Below, piece by piece: positions 10,356 through 22,060 of a DNA stretch of 64,000 bases (position 1 is the stretch's first letter; every line of letters starts with the position of its first letter). Location of the stretch: contig OZ022502.1 of the NCBI GenBank assembly GCA_963989385.1, positions 821,501 through 885,500 on the forward strand. The letters run 5' to 3'. The DNA comes from Ctena decussata. Lineage: Eukaryota; Mollusca; Bivalvia; Lucinida; Lucinidae. Under the pieces are notes generated by a model that did not search any database, was not told the DNA's origin, and saw only the letters and a program-made list of their open reading frames with translations. A program made the translations under genes and the position numbers.

Positions 10356-11065
10356 CCATGAATAATAAGTCTTGAGGATATGTTTAGAATGCGATGTCTA
10401 GCTAGTGTCCATGGTCCTGTGGATTTAATGGGGTGGGAAGGTGGCTGACCTGTCATCTCTTCTGATTGTTATTTTCAATAAACGTTATAACAAATAGTAG
10501 GAAATAGGGACACTGATCAGGAACGGACTCAATCGAATTCCACATCCTGCCCTGAACACCAACCGGGGAAGGGACATCTTCAGCTAAAATGGCACAATAA
10601 TAAGCAGCACCAGCGAAAGGTCAAGGGGGCAGCTCTTTTCTAATAGGTGGCCCCAAGGGTATCCCATATAAAATAGAAAATTAAGTCAAAGAAAAACAGA
10701 AAATGGACGTACAACAACTAAAATGAACCACAATAGAAGCAACGCCTTGAAACGTTCAGTAGTAAATTACTGGAGGATTTAACGGTTGCACGCCCGAGCA
10801 ACCTCACCCCAGTTTCTGCAGTGATTCATTTGCAAAAAAAAAATGGCATTTGTTCGGTCCGCATCGAAATGAACGACAAGAACAAGTTATACGAAAAACA
10901 TTAAACATCTAGGCTTACCTATTCACTTTTGTTTTATTACCAAACACAACAAGAAGCAAAGTGGGCAGCTAAACGGGTAGCCAAATTTCTGGCAGACCAC
11001 AGACACGAACATGTAGCACCGAGGAACCACAACAGAAATACTGTCAATATTGGATTACTGTGCGG
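10266..11065 (-). repeat. Duplicated block copy 2: MITE end plus Penelope-like tail
   Basis: Counterpart of 6699-7521 in the same orientation. Similarity stops at the same base (TTACTGTGCGG). Copy 1 then runs into reverse transcriptase sequence and copy 2 into unrelated AT-rich DNA, so copy 2 was truncated or rearranged there. Confidence 0.8.
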
Positions 11066-11159
11066 CTTATTTTAAACTTTCACTATCCAACATCTAAGTT
11101 AAAACAGTGAATGTACAATTGTTTCGTCCTGTGAATGTTACGACATAAAATACAGATGT

Positions 11160-12062
11160 TAATAATTGATATCAGTGCTGAGAAGAGAGGAGACCAAACT
11201 TATGACAAACAGCGCCAATGGCATCCAGACGGAGATCCAGGTTGAAGGACAGAAGCTGGGTACCGTAACAAGCTTAAATACTTTAGAGCAGTTGTCGCAG
11301 AGGAGGCTTCAAAAACAGAGGTTCTCCAGGGGTTGCACAAGCTATTTCTGCTCTGAAAAAGCCGATGCCGATTCGGAAAGATAACAAGATATCTCTTGGA
11401 TCAAAATTGAAACTGATGCGCTCCATTGTCAATTCCATATTTCTGTATGCCTGTTAATGGTGACCTTGACAGCGGAATCATAGAAAAGAATGCAGGCCAT
11501 TAGATGGGATGCTACCAAATTTTGTCCAAGTAACACATAATAAATGAATAGGTTCGCTAACAGATCCAAATTTAAAGAGTAACTACACTTCAGGAACCGA
11601 CTGAATCAGATCCCAAACCCTATCCCCAACATCAAAGGGAAAGATGGACAAAGTGATAAGCCGAGTCAGCAACTCTTTCCCAAATAGGTGGCAACTCAGC
11701 TATATAATTTAGACCATCAGAGGGGTTACAACAGACTAAGCAAATTATACGAAAAAGCAGCCATACAAAAATATGATGAACGTCTAACCATGGTCAGGAG
11801 ACGGAAACTAAGATGGTTTGGTCACGTCTCAAGGTCTTCTATTTTAACGAATCCGATTCTACAGGGCATAGTGAAAGGAAAAAAGAAGAAGTGGACAGAA
11901 GAAGAAGTGGAAAAACAATATTAGTGAGTGGACAGGGATGGACTTTGTCACTTCAACTAGGGCAGCTGAAAACAGGACAAAGTGGAAGGTTTTTTTGTGA
12001 AGTCATCTGTAATGCCTAAAAGACCTTCAAAGGTAATGGGATAGAGTATAATAGAATAGAAT
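11160..12062 (+). pseudogene. Second RTE/jockey-like reverse transcriptase pseudogene
   Basis: It starts at the thumb region (SAEKRG..., LMTNSANGIQTEIQVEGQKL) and continues with frameshifts through SFSRG-type, then KYDERLTMVRRRKLRWFGHV, SRSSILTNPILQG and VKGKKKKWTEEE. It ends with a short AATAG repeat tail (12048-12062), typical of target-primed LINE 3' ends. It is parallel to the copy at 9134-9745. A Penelope-like tail of about 130 bp (11568-11700) is inserted within it. It cannot be functional. Confidence 0.75.
11568..11700 (-). repeat. Penelope-like tail inserted in RT pseudogene
   Basis: It begins (plus strand) AAAGAGTAACTACACTTCAG and contains CCCAAACCCTATCCCCAACA and CTTTCCCAAATAGGTGGCAA. 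The same subfamily occurs at 24683, 29985, 32505 and 54330. It interrupts the LINE-derived sequence. Confidence 0.75.
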
Positions 12063-12089
12063 AGTTTTCAGTATGTACACATTTTGTCT

Positions 12090-12150
12090 GAAACCCTTAA
12101 GACCTATGTGTTGATGGGACGTTAAACCCGAGTTAACTCACTCACTCATA
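12090..12150 (+). repeat. SINE-type 3' tail
   Basis: GATGGGACGTTAAACCC followed by AACTCACTCACTCAT. Only the tail is seen, directly after the RT pseudogene. Confidence 0.4.
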
Positions 12151-13904
12151 CAATCTGTGTAAACCAAGCAATGATGTATTTGATATATTTCTCTGCTCTG
12201 CCAAAATTTCATAAAACACAGTGCGTCAAATCTACAAATTCCAGGAGATGACAACAGCTGAATATCCTGTGAAACTGGTGTATAATTTATGAAAGTTCAT
12301 TATTAAAATATTGTTTAAACAAGCTGCATGTATTATTAGGCGTAATAGTCCCAGGACAACAAAACGGTTGAGAGATTATCTACATTTTCGCTCTGCTAAT
12401 CTAGGCGTGTTCGGTACTGCCTGACAAATCAAATATGTTAATTAAAGTACATGAGTGGCTATTCCTTTGGTTTTCTCTTTTCATATGTAGACAGTTAGAC
12501 TCTGTTCCTGCTAATACATACTTATAACATAAAGAACATTATCAAACAATTAAAATGACCAGGTTTGATACATTTTCTCTTATTAAAACACTCCCTGTAA
12601 TTTGAAAGTGTTTTCTTTCAGAGTGTTCCACTTCTCTGTAACAGTAGAATAAAATTTCAGAGACATTTTCATTATTCCTTGTCATCACTGTCTTTTTCTG
12701 TGCAAAATCTACTGAGTGTTGTCATAAAGTTATAAATAATTCATGGCAACTTCATGAAGAGACTTAGTTTTGCATTAGTTTTCTACACCGTATTGATCTC
12801 TGCATAGTTTCACTGACAGCAAACCACAGAAACAAATGAATTTTACACTAGTTTGCTTCAAAAGCTGTATCATGGACTTTGTGAAAAAATATCGGCAAGG
12901 ACAAGAATCATCGTGTTACTCAGGACTCACTGAGCTCCCTCACGCTTAACTGAGCTGATACCAACGAAGATTATAACCGAGTATGAATGGTGAATTGTAA
13001 ATAGAGCCTTGAATTTCCACCAAAAGATTCCTTTAGCACCCATTTGTGGTGTTTAGACAGCAAATGGTCGTGGCAGACTGTGCACATGTGCCGGTTGATC
13101 TAAACGCTGGTTTCGCATAATATGTGTCATGCACTCTCAATGTAAGAACTATTTGTTTCAACCCAACAATCAGGAAAAGTACTAAAAGCATTCAACACAA
13201 CACCTCAATGCCGCTAACATTTGTTTGATTCTTCTGGTAACAAAGATTAGTGATGTGTATAAAATGTTTTGCATCCAAATTTATTATATCAGGCGTTGTC
13301 CAAGCGAGCACATAACGTCGTAATTTCGTCATACTTACCATGTTGTGTCTTGACGTTACACAGACGTCACTATGACGTCATTACGACGTCATTCGCCTGC
13401 TACATGTCGGTTTATCACACTGTTCCAACACAGACTGTTCTTCATATCTGTGCCGTTTGTATTTCACCCTTTCTCCTCAATTTTATCCTAGATATTTGAT
13501 TTACCTTTGGCATTTTACTTGTTGTTTTTAATCCTGTTTGATATATAAATGTCAAGGAATCTCAGTAAATCTAAGACTTCTCTTTCTGAAGAAACTATTG
13601 GATACTTGTATAACATTATAAGAAGCATCTCGTGAGAAATAGTCTGCAGCCGTACACCAGCTCTTTTTCTTGTATCTACGGGCACTCTCTGATCAGGGGC
13701 TTCACATCTTACTGGTATTTTTATTATTATTGTGAAATGTTTGGCACGGGTTCATATAAAGAAGGAAGAAAGAGCTTGCGAGTGGGCCTCTGTAAATATA
13801 TACGAGTGCCGAATCATTTCAACGTAATTTGAAAAAAGGTTGTACAATATACCTTTGATAATTATCTGCTGCTACTTCCATTAGCTTTTTCAACATAAGA
13901 CTCT
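12151..13904. other. Non-coding; one cluster of CRE-like sites
   Basis: No gene is recognised. At 13350-13395 four ACGTCA/TGACGT-type elements occur within 45 bp, including a perfect TGACGTCA palindrome at 13373-13380. Regulatory function is not shown. Confidence 0.4.
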
Positions 13905-14260
13905 TAAAAAGTAAGTAGGAAAACTCTCAGGAACTGACACAATTAAATTCCAGATCCCCCCATCACCCCCTCCCCCCATAAATACTCCATGTGGCAAAAA
14001 GGACAGCAAAAAATTAGTCACAACCAAAGACATCACCAGCGGCAGCGATGGGAACAGCCATTGCCCATGTAGGTGGTCACAGAGCTAGCCTTAACATCGC
14101 AAACGATTTATCAATAACAGGCATAGCAACAAACAACACAAGAAAGCCAAAACAGAGGTGCCGCTTGGGACGGCCAGTAATGAAATTACTGGGGGCTTGA
14201 ACCGGTTTTTAGTCGACTAAACCTCGCCCTTGGTTCTGCTTTGGTTCATCAGACACTTAC
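13905..14260 (-). repeat. Penelope-like element tail, long fragment
   Basis: On the minus strand it carries the paired CAGTAATTTCATTACTGGC stretch, CGTCCCAAGCGGCACC, the CACCTACATGGGCAATGG block, CCACATGG and the terminal CTACTTAC. It is close to the fragment at 48915. Confidence 0.7.
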
Positions 14261-16914
14261 TTGTTTGCTTTGCGTGGACGATTCCTAGCTCATATGTGTA
14301 ATATCTCAGAAACATATAAATCCAAATTTGAACGAAGATAAAAACAAACATGAGGACTTACAGAAATGAAAACACAGAAATTCCGGAGCAGAAGAAACCT
14401 ACCAGTTAAACCACGCTGGGCCCGACCCAAGACGTCCTGGAACGGATTTCAGGCGCCAAGCGTCTGTGTTACTTTTAAGTTAGGTTTAACAAGGGCACCA
14501 ACCTACGTCATCCGACACGTCACTAATTGATCAAAGAACACCTGTTCGGACAGTCATCTATTCGGAATAGACCAACAAATATCTTTATGTAGATAACTTT
14601 TCGAGAAAAGACTGCATGCAACAAGTGCATTCTAAAAAGGTAATAGATATATTTCAACATGAAAGTGACTCCATAAAATGTCGTAGAATTCGCAAATATT
14701 TTGACTAAATACATCACAATTTAAGTTGAAGCATGTTCGGTCGAACTATTTGCAAAATTAACTAAGTGTCGGAAGCTGACTTCCATGTAGTAAGATTGTC
14801 CTTTCATTGCCGTATTTGGTGCACCTAGTGCCTTTTTGGAGATTATGAAATTTACAAGATTTACGAAAAAATTCCGAACACTGGACCATTCGAAATGGTG
14901 TAACTTTGAAAATACGTCACTTGCTGATGATGTAAGTTGTTGGGGTGTTTAAGTTGGCGCGTTCATAAAGTCCGTGGTCCGACTTACCGTCGTGCAATCG
15001 AAGAGGTTAGCCAAGGGTGTACTCTTGACTGGGTTCTCCACAAAGCATGCAATTTGTCGCAAAACATCGATATTATTGCCAATCATTTTATATCGAATTA
15101 TTGTTTTCTAAAAATTATAACCAAGTTTACCGATTATTTTCCTCAGTTTACATAAATACCAAGTCGCACGTTCTGAAAGGCCTAGCAGCAGATTTGTTTT
15201 CAATCCGAAATTATATTTAGACACTAACACGGCCGTCAGTAAAATTGAAATAAAAAACGCTTTACGATATGTTTGATATCTAAAACCTTGTTTTGAGTAT
15301 TTTTGCTGTCAAAACTTTATAATGCATACTTTAGTCATCAACATGCCTAGACACACGAGCAAAATGAATAAACGAATAAGTTGAGATATAGTAACACTAT
15401 ATGATGTAGAATGAGGAGCATCACCATCTAAAATGGAAAATTAGCAGTATCAGAATCAAAATTATCTCGTTTATCGTTTAATTGTAACAAAACCGTCCGA
15501 TATAGATAAATGTAAATCCAACAATGAGGCCTTGGTATCTGAGACACTGGCCTTATTTTACTGAAGATCAGAAGGGTGAATTTGATTGACCATGCTTTCA
15601 AAGAAGTTATAGTCAATAAACAGACTAAAACCTAATATTGGTTCATCCAAAATCCACTTCATATCTGAAATAAAATATGCAAGTGATGGATTCTTACTGA
15701 CTCAAAATTCAGATATAGGGTTCCTATTTTAATGGCCTTATAAGCAGTTTATACAGAGCTGCAAAAGACGTTAGTACTGGCGATTTACTTATTTTCTTCT
15801 CCGTCGCTGTCGACGACGAAGTGGCTGGCTAATTTTCTTTCCTCCAAACAAAAATAAATCTGACGTAACGTCATCACTCCGTTAGTTGGTCCAATATACA
15901 GAAAATATTGCACGGTTGCTTCAATGTCAAGTTAATCTCGGATGGTATATATTACTATATTCAATCAAACTACTTGGTTTAAAGAGAAATGAATAGGTTT
16001 TGTGGTTTGAATCCAGCTTGGGTCATGATTCTTCTCTGCACGTTTGGACCATACCTCTTCATTCTCTGTAAAACTAATGTTAATTAATGAACCATGTATT
16101 TTTCAATTGGTCCGCCTATTGTATTTGCGTTGGTCATTGATAATAGAACTGTTATTATTGCTGTTAAACTTAATGAACCGATCATCCATCTGGCTCAAAA
16201 TTTAATGCAATAGTACTATAGTTCAATGGAGACACACAACTTTGTAGTCTGAGAATCGTTAGCGACCAGGCACTTTTAACTTTTACTGCTGACATCTTCG
16301 AATTGGCTGGCATGATAACACAAAATATTTGACTTAACTAGCATTTTCATATTAGAAAAAAAGAAAAGAAATGCTAGCTATAAAAATATGTCAAAGTTTA
16401 GGATGTACACGAACTCCTTACAACCGACAAACTATTAAATGTCAAGGTGTCATTTTACTGAGTTATTGCAGTCATGTCGAGCAAGTTTGTCTATTAAAAG
16501 AATTCTTGCAGACCAAGTTTTCCACAGCTGTAGCTGGAGCTGGACTAAAAATCGCTTGTGGTCAATGCAATGATAGAAGGTCACGCATCTGTGTCATCGT
16601 TACAGTTGTTGTGCCGAGGATAGCGTCAGGAAGATTTTACTGAATGATTTTACTTGATGCTTGTCGTTCGTGAACCTAAAGAACCGAGCGTCGGTCTTTG
16701 TATGTGTCGATCGGCTTCTTGCGGTGGTCGGCTTTGGTTGAATATGTTCTATAAAAGGGCTATCCTTTGGAAGCAAGGATCATACCAAAGAACTGAAAAC
16801 TGTCGAGTGTACAAGTTTTCTGTGCCAGACTAGCCTCATCAGTGACCCTCAAATAATTTTAAACCTTTCAAACGCTGAAATCATGTATCTTTGCAAGGTG
16901 ATGTACATGTAAAC
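14261..16914. other. Non-coding, nothing recognised
   Basis: Several short frames (14937-15155, 16371-16643) were checked for domains and splice context without result. AT-rich throughout. Confidence 0.4.
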
Positions 16915-17060
16915 AGGCATTTATCAGGAGCAGACAGACTAAATTCCAGTTCCAACAACACAAAATGGGAAATAGTAAGAATAAGAAACAACATAGGTAG
17001 TTAGCGACTACGATAAACAAATGAAAAGCGCTTTCCAACGTAGGTGGCAACAAAGCTGTG
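16915..17060 (-). repeat. Penelope-like tail, diverged
   Basis: CAGGAGCAGACAGACTAAAT and CAACGTAGGTGGCAACAAAG (plus strand) match the family order GGAACTGACTgAAT ... TAGGTGGCaAC. Confidence 0.5.
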
Positions 17061-17734
17061 CTTTACAAAACATTACATAAACAGCATCTCTTTTTACCGT
17101 CTCTTATTTGTTTACGTAACACATATATCAAAATGGCAAAGAGGAAATAGACATTACGATTTTACATCAGCGGACACAACGAATATTAATATTGATACAT
17201 AACAAACATCGACATTTTTTATGTTTAGAATCAAAGATAGATAGAAAATAGCTTTCATGAATGTGCAGCTCGGAGCCTTGAGACTGCCGAGTGCTGCTCA
17301 ACTGTGATCCCGAGGGATAAGATTTTGTCCGTATCTCACATCTTTGAAGTATTCTTATGCCCCAGTCACACACACATATACGGATTCTGCGATACTACGG
17401 ATGGCCCGTTCGTATCTATTCGTATCTATCCATTTAATCCGTAATGGATCCGTATCGCATCCGCAGAGTCCGTTACTGTTCGTATCATATCCGCAGGGTC
17501 CGGAGGAGCCGCGTCGAAATGTTGAAAAGGTTCAAAATTCGGGCGCGGATGAGTAAACCGTAAAAATCCGTAACTGAACGCATTTATCCGCATCTATCCG
17601 TATCTAATCCGTGTCGCATACGTATCTATTCCGTATCTTATCCGTAACTGAACCCATCATTCCGCAGTCCCAATTTGAGGACATACGGTTTCATACGGAG
17701 CTTTACCTTTAGTAACGGAAGCTATGGGTCATGT

Positions 17735-17870
17735 CAGGGTCATTGATGAGGCTCTAGTAATCGTAACCTCGAAGTATGGCCCATGCTCCTTCTCTCGAAT
17801 ATGATTAGTGTTCTGTGCTCATGAAGGATTAGATTTTTATTTAAATTTGTATACCTGGATTCAAACTATA
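17735..17870 (+). repeat. Hammerhead repeat fragment, core mutated
   Basis: CATGTCAGGGTCATTGATGA is followed by GGCT and later CCTCGAAGTATGGCCCATG. The core CTGATGA is TTGATGA and the GAAA segment is GTAA, so the ribozyme is not expected to work. Confidence 0.65.
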
Positions 17871-17876
17871 AACTGG

Positions 17877-18090
17877 GTAAAGGTAAAGGTTTCCTATGGC
17901 TTAATGACCGTAGGGGCGGTGGCTTGGGGGAGGAGGGGTGGGAGTAGGTGGTTAGGGTCAATGTATCTTGGGCATAGGGTCAATGTATCTTGGGCATAGC
18001 GTAGGAACGGCGAAGCCCATCTCTCTACTTTCGCTGCCTTGTCCTTCCCTGATTTGAAAAAGGTACCCATTTTCTGCTTGGTTGACATAG
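17877..18090 (-). repeat. tRNA-derived SINE family A, 5'-truncated, inside fold-back spacer
   Basis: The tail lies at the left (GTAAAGGTAAAGGTTTCC) and the body at the right (CTTTCGCTGCCTTGTCC, GGTACCCATTTTCTGC). The tRNA head is missing. A 24-bp piece around TCAATGTATCTTGGGCATAG is duplicated in tandem at 17957-18004. Confidence 0.75.
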
Positions 18091-18094
18091 ATAT

Positions 18095-18600
18095 TCAGTC
18101 GGCAGTTGATAAAGTAAATACTATTCTAATCCTTCAAGAACACTGCACACATTCGAAGGAAGGTACATGGACCATACTTAGAGAATTCGGCTACTCAAAC
18201 CGCATCAGTGACCCCGATATGATTTGGCTACGAAAACCAGACAAAGCATAATGTAATTTCTTAATTTTGATAAGGCAGTAAATTCAAAGACTGATTAGTA
18301 CCATAAAAGATCTAAAAGAAAAAAAATCTAGACTATAGATCTAAATCAATCAAAAATTTCGGATTTCTCAGAAATTTTCTTGACCTAAAAGGAAAAATTA
18401 TATATAATCTGCACTATAGATGACGTACGGGGAAACGTTTTACGGTGCCGCACGGCACGAAACCAGTGGCACTGAAGTAAAATAGAAATCTAAAAGAGTT
18501 CATTCAAGAGCACAGAAAACATTCGAAAGAAAGAACATGGGCCATCTTCGAAGTTTCGGCTACTCAAGCCTGACCAGTAGATATTTATTGCTTCATTTCA
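18095..18600 (-). repeat. Dimeric retrozyme-like repeat, both ribozymes degenerate
   Basis: Two hammerhead remnants on the minus strand are 370 bp apart (GGTACATGGACC at 18162, AGAACATGGGCC at 18532, plus-strand text). The first has CTGATGC and the second CTGGTCA in place of CTGATGA. Between them lies the approximately 375-bp monomer body with CGGTGCCGCACGGCACGAAA. Confidence 0.7.
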
Positions 18601-19365
18601 CCATTAAACTTTGTCCTAAATTGGACGACTAATTGGAATTAATAAAAGAATTACTTTGTCCTATATTGGACAACTAATTCGAATTGATAAAAGTCAAATA
18701 AGTTTATGAAATGATGGCCCTACCTTTGCTATTGGCAAGTTCATGAAAAGATGACCCCACTGTTACAAACAAGAAACATAACATCGCACCATAACTGCAC
18801 CATACGTCACTGCCATTGCACCGACCCGGCCTCTCTGTTGTAGTAGTCATTGAGATAGTCTCTGTCTCTTTGCCCCCCTACTGGTGTTGTTGCCGTACAG
18901 CCGCCTCTCCAAACCATCCTGTAGGTGGAACGCAACCTTTTTGTATTGAAACGTTACTGTAGAAAACTGTCCGTTACAGTACGCCGAACGAGACCCGTAA
19001 CTTCCGTAACTAAAGGTAACGATCCGCTTGAAACCGTATCGGTCCTCAACTTGGAGTGGGACTGCGGAATGATAGGTTCAATAACTGATAAGATACGGAA
19101 TAGATACGTATGCGACACGGATTAGATACGGATAGATGCGGATATATGCGTTTAGTAACGCATCATTACGGTTTACTCATCCGCGCCCGAATTTTGAAAC
19201 TTTTCAAAATTTCGACGCGGATCCTGTGGACTATGCGGATATGATACGGACAGTTACGGACTCTGCGGATCTGATACGGATCCATTACGGATAAAACGCA
19301 TAGATACGGACGGGCCATCCGTAGTATCCTCACAATCCGTATGTGTGTGTGTGACTGGAGCATAC

Positions 19366-19655
19366 AAGGAGTAGACACAGATGTGGACGTCGCAGTTAAT
19401 CTTTTCTATTCTTCTATCCGCTAGGCATGCGCAACAGTCCGCATCTGAAGGTATTTATCCGCATCTAAAGGTTATAGTAGGTAACGGAAGGTTAGTAGTT
19501 CGTACCTATCCGTATCCATACGCTTCTATTGGTAACTATATCCGTAAATTCATTAAATAAAATTAGACCACGCCCACAAATTCTGCGGATAAACTGAGGA
19601 TTTTATCCGCAACTATCCGCCCTATCTGTAATGTGTGTGTGTGACTGGGGCTTTA
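19366..19655. repeat. Related end fragment of the fold-back family
   Basis: It ends GTGTGTGTGTGACTGGGGC, the same terminus as the fold-back arms, and contains CCGTATCCATACG and CTGCGGATAAAC motifs. Confidence 0.6.
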
Positions 19656-19674
19656 TAGAGAAATAAAATATATA

Positions 19675-20095
19675 CGTTTTCATTGCTCTTAAGAGAGCTA
19701 TTTGATGATTTTGATTTGCAATCGCTGCACCTGGTGTTGTGCCGTGTGGCGGCCTAAAACGTCTGCCCGTACATCAAACTTAGCGCAGTTTATATTTAAC
19801 TTTATGTCCATTGAGACAGGCGGTAATATTATGAGCAATCGGAATGAATAATTGGGTTAGACACTTATTTATGAAAGACTTTTTGACCATCTGGACCCCG
19901 TTTTGGTATATACTAGTCTTTGGATCGACATCATATTTGGAGTTTACAAAATTACAGCACGTTTATCTCTGGGCTTTGTCATTACGGGGTCACTGATGAG
20001 GCTTAATAGCCGAAACCATGTAGTCTGACCCACTGTCTTTCTTATGAATGTGTTCACCGCTCTTAAGGGACTCATTCATGACTTTTATTTACACA
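19675..20095 (+). repeat. Retrozyme-like repeat with hammerhead core
   Basis: Direct repeats of CTCTTAAG(A/G)GA at 19686 and 20060 give a 374-bp period, so the copy is slightly longer than one monomer. It contains the GTTGTGCCGTGTGGCGGCCT body and the hammerhead at 19987-20031. Confidence 0.75.
19987..20031 (+). ncRNA. Hammerhead ribozyme, type I, invariant core present, stem III weak
   Basis: Stem I is GGGTCA (19987-19992) with TGACCC (20026-20031), six perfect pairs. The core CTGATGA is at 19993-19999. Stem II is GGCT/AGCC with loop TAAT. GAA is at 20012-20014. Stem III is ACCATGTAGT, of which only the outer two pairs form. The expected cleavage is after GTC at 20025. All invariant nucleotides are intact, but the short stem III makes activity uncertain. 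Confidence 0.75.
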
Positions 20096-21224
20096 TGAGA
20101 ATACGTTCAGCGTATACAATAAACATTTACACATTCAAAAATGCGTAAGAATGGATATGAATTTACATTGTAAATATTCACTACATGGTTTTGAAATCAT
20201 GCTAAGTTTTCAAGCTCTATTGTTTCTGACACCTTTTAGGGAAGAAGATTTTTAAGTTATCGGTCCGTGAATATTACTCTTCAATTTTTACTTAGTAAAA
20301 CATGCATAGCTGAATAAGACGTAAGTATAACACGCTCTAACAACTTTGCCATTAGAAACAAGTAAAAAAAACTTAGACTGAAACTCGAAGTCTCGTTTTC
20401 ATAAAAAAATCATGTTTAAACAGAAAGCTATGTAATGCATATGCTATTTGGCCTCAACTGTCAGAAAGGAGATCTGTCTCTCATTACCCTGCAATGAAGA
20501 AGCAAAAGCAGACTAGGAAATAGCATGACATTATTAAAACCAGAAAAATGATAATGTCGGGTGTAACATGATAATAATGGATTTTAGATTATGTAATCTT
20601 ATGCATCAAGGCATTTCTATGGTCTTTTGACATTTAATAACCTATATTTGGTGGTTGTGGTCGGGAAATGGTGCTGGTGCTGGGTAACTTTCGGTGCCAG
20701 GACGTCTTACTTATTTGGAAAATATTAGGGTGAGTGTCTATTGTGCTTGCAGTAGGTGCGGGTGGGGTTGTTTGGATAGTTTTTCTCGCCTATCATCTTT
20801 CTTTTTTCTCCCTCTTGCTGGGAGATGGCTCGATATAGACTGAAGCCTTGTCTCAAAGAGCCTTTAAACCATAACCAACCAACCAACCAATATTTACCTG
20901 TGATTAATATAAAAATATTTCGCATTTATACAACATGACGATAAAATGCACAGTACATAGTACGAAAACAAGATTTAGTTTAAACCCAGTCTTTTCTCTG
21001 ATTGTCAATAAAGTTTTAGAAGCACTTTCTGAGCTTTACATTGTATACTGGCTATTTTTCAAAATTTGATATAAACCCTTTTCAAATAACAGACCAGCAT
21101 ATTATGAGTGTTATAGGCTGTGTGCTTAAATTTGCCCAACTTTTTATCATAGGAGGCAAATACCATTAAGGTACCGTTTCTAAAGGGAATTATTCCATAG
21201 TAAATGGAATATCGAAAATTAAAA
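20096..21224. other. Non-coding, nothing recognised
   Basis: AT-rich. A short CAAC/AACC repeat is at about 20876-20890. No gene or known repeat was identified. Confidence 0.4.
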
Positions 21225-21790
21225 GCTAGTCGAGTTCCTTTAAGAGCAATAAATACTATGTAAAAGAAGGAACATGGACCTTACTTCGAATTTTCGGCTA
21301 CTCAAGCCGCATCAGTGACCCTGACAAGATCTGGTGATCAAAGCCAGAAAAAAAACATAGTGTAATTTTTTCATGATAATAAGGCAGTCGGTTCAAATAC
21401 TGATTAGTATCAAAAGAGGATCCAATGAATACAAGGCTATGATGAAGAATATGAGTCTAAACCAAAAACAAATTTCTGATTTCTTAGAGTATATTCTCTA
21501 ACCACGGAGAACAAAATTACAATTTCTATGGATGGTATACATGGAGACGTTTTAAAGGCCGCCACACGGCACAACACCAGCTGCAGTGAAGTCAAATAAA
21601 AATCTAAAAATATTCTTTCAATATTAGTCAGCGCTATCGAAAAACGGAACAAAGGCCACACTTCGAAGCTTCGGCTGCTTAAGCCTCACCAGTGACTCTG
21701 ACACGATCTGGTGACGTAAGCTGGAGAAAAGATACTGTAATTTTCTAATTTTATAACGCAGTTAGCTATAAATTAATTAGCTTCAAAATA
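21225..21790 (-). repeat. Dimeric retrozyme-like repeat on the minus strand
   Basis: Two hammerhead regions are 377 bp apart (plus-strand GGAACATGGACC at 21269, GGAACAAAGGCC at 21646). Read on the minus strand, the first is CTGATGC GGCTTGAGTAGCC GAAAA, with the A after CTGATG replaced by C. The second is CTGGTGA GGCTTAAGCAGCC GAAGC. Stem II is preserved in both. Neither core is fully intact. Confidence 0.75.
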
Positions 21791-21849
21791 ATAAGGCAGC
21801 CACATTCAAAAGCTTAAACACAACCTCATGACAAACGAGTCCATAAAAC

Positions 21850-22060
21850 AGATTATATTTTAGTTTTGTCCTTTGAGATCAGAGGATATACCCTGAGAAA
21901 TCAGAAATGTTTTATTGGTTTAGATCGTTATTCTAGATTATCCTTTTCAAATCGTTTATGCGCCCTTTTTTCCACTTATAAGTGTTTAAATCGACTGTCT
22001 TATTCAAAGTAAGCAATTACAGTATGCCTTTCTCTGGCTTTTGTCACCAGAGTTTTAGAG
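21850..22060 (+). repeat. Retrozyme-like fragment lacking the core
   Basis: It contains the monomer body and the ACAGTATGCCTTTCTCTGGC / TTTTGTCACCAGA lead-in seen before the hammerheads at 28838 and 35741, then diverges before CTGATGA. Confidence 0.55.

Larger units (their letters stand above)
17356..19365. mobile_element. 2-kb fold-back element with about 375-bp inverted arms
   Basis: The left arm (17356-17730) and right arm (18989-19365) are inverted copies with modest divergence. Both begin TATGC(C/T)CCAGTCACACACAC, followed by runs of CCGTATC, CCGCATC and CCGTAAC motifs, a CGCGGATGAGTAAACCGT block and ATTCCGCAGTCCCA. The 1.26-kb spacer holds no transposase but contains a truncated SINE (17877-18090) and hammerhead-repeat remnants (17735-17870, 18095-18600). 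No target duplication was found. A related end fragment lies at 19366-19655. Confidence 0.85.
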
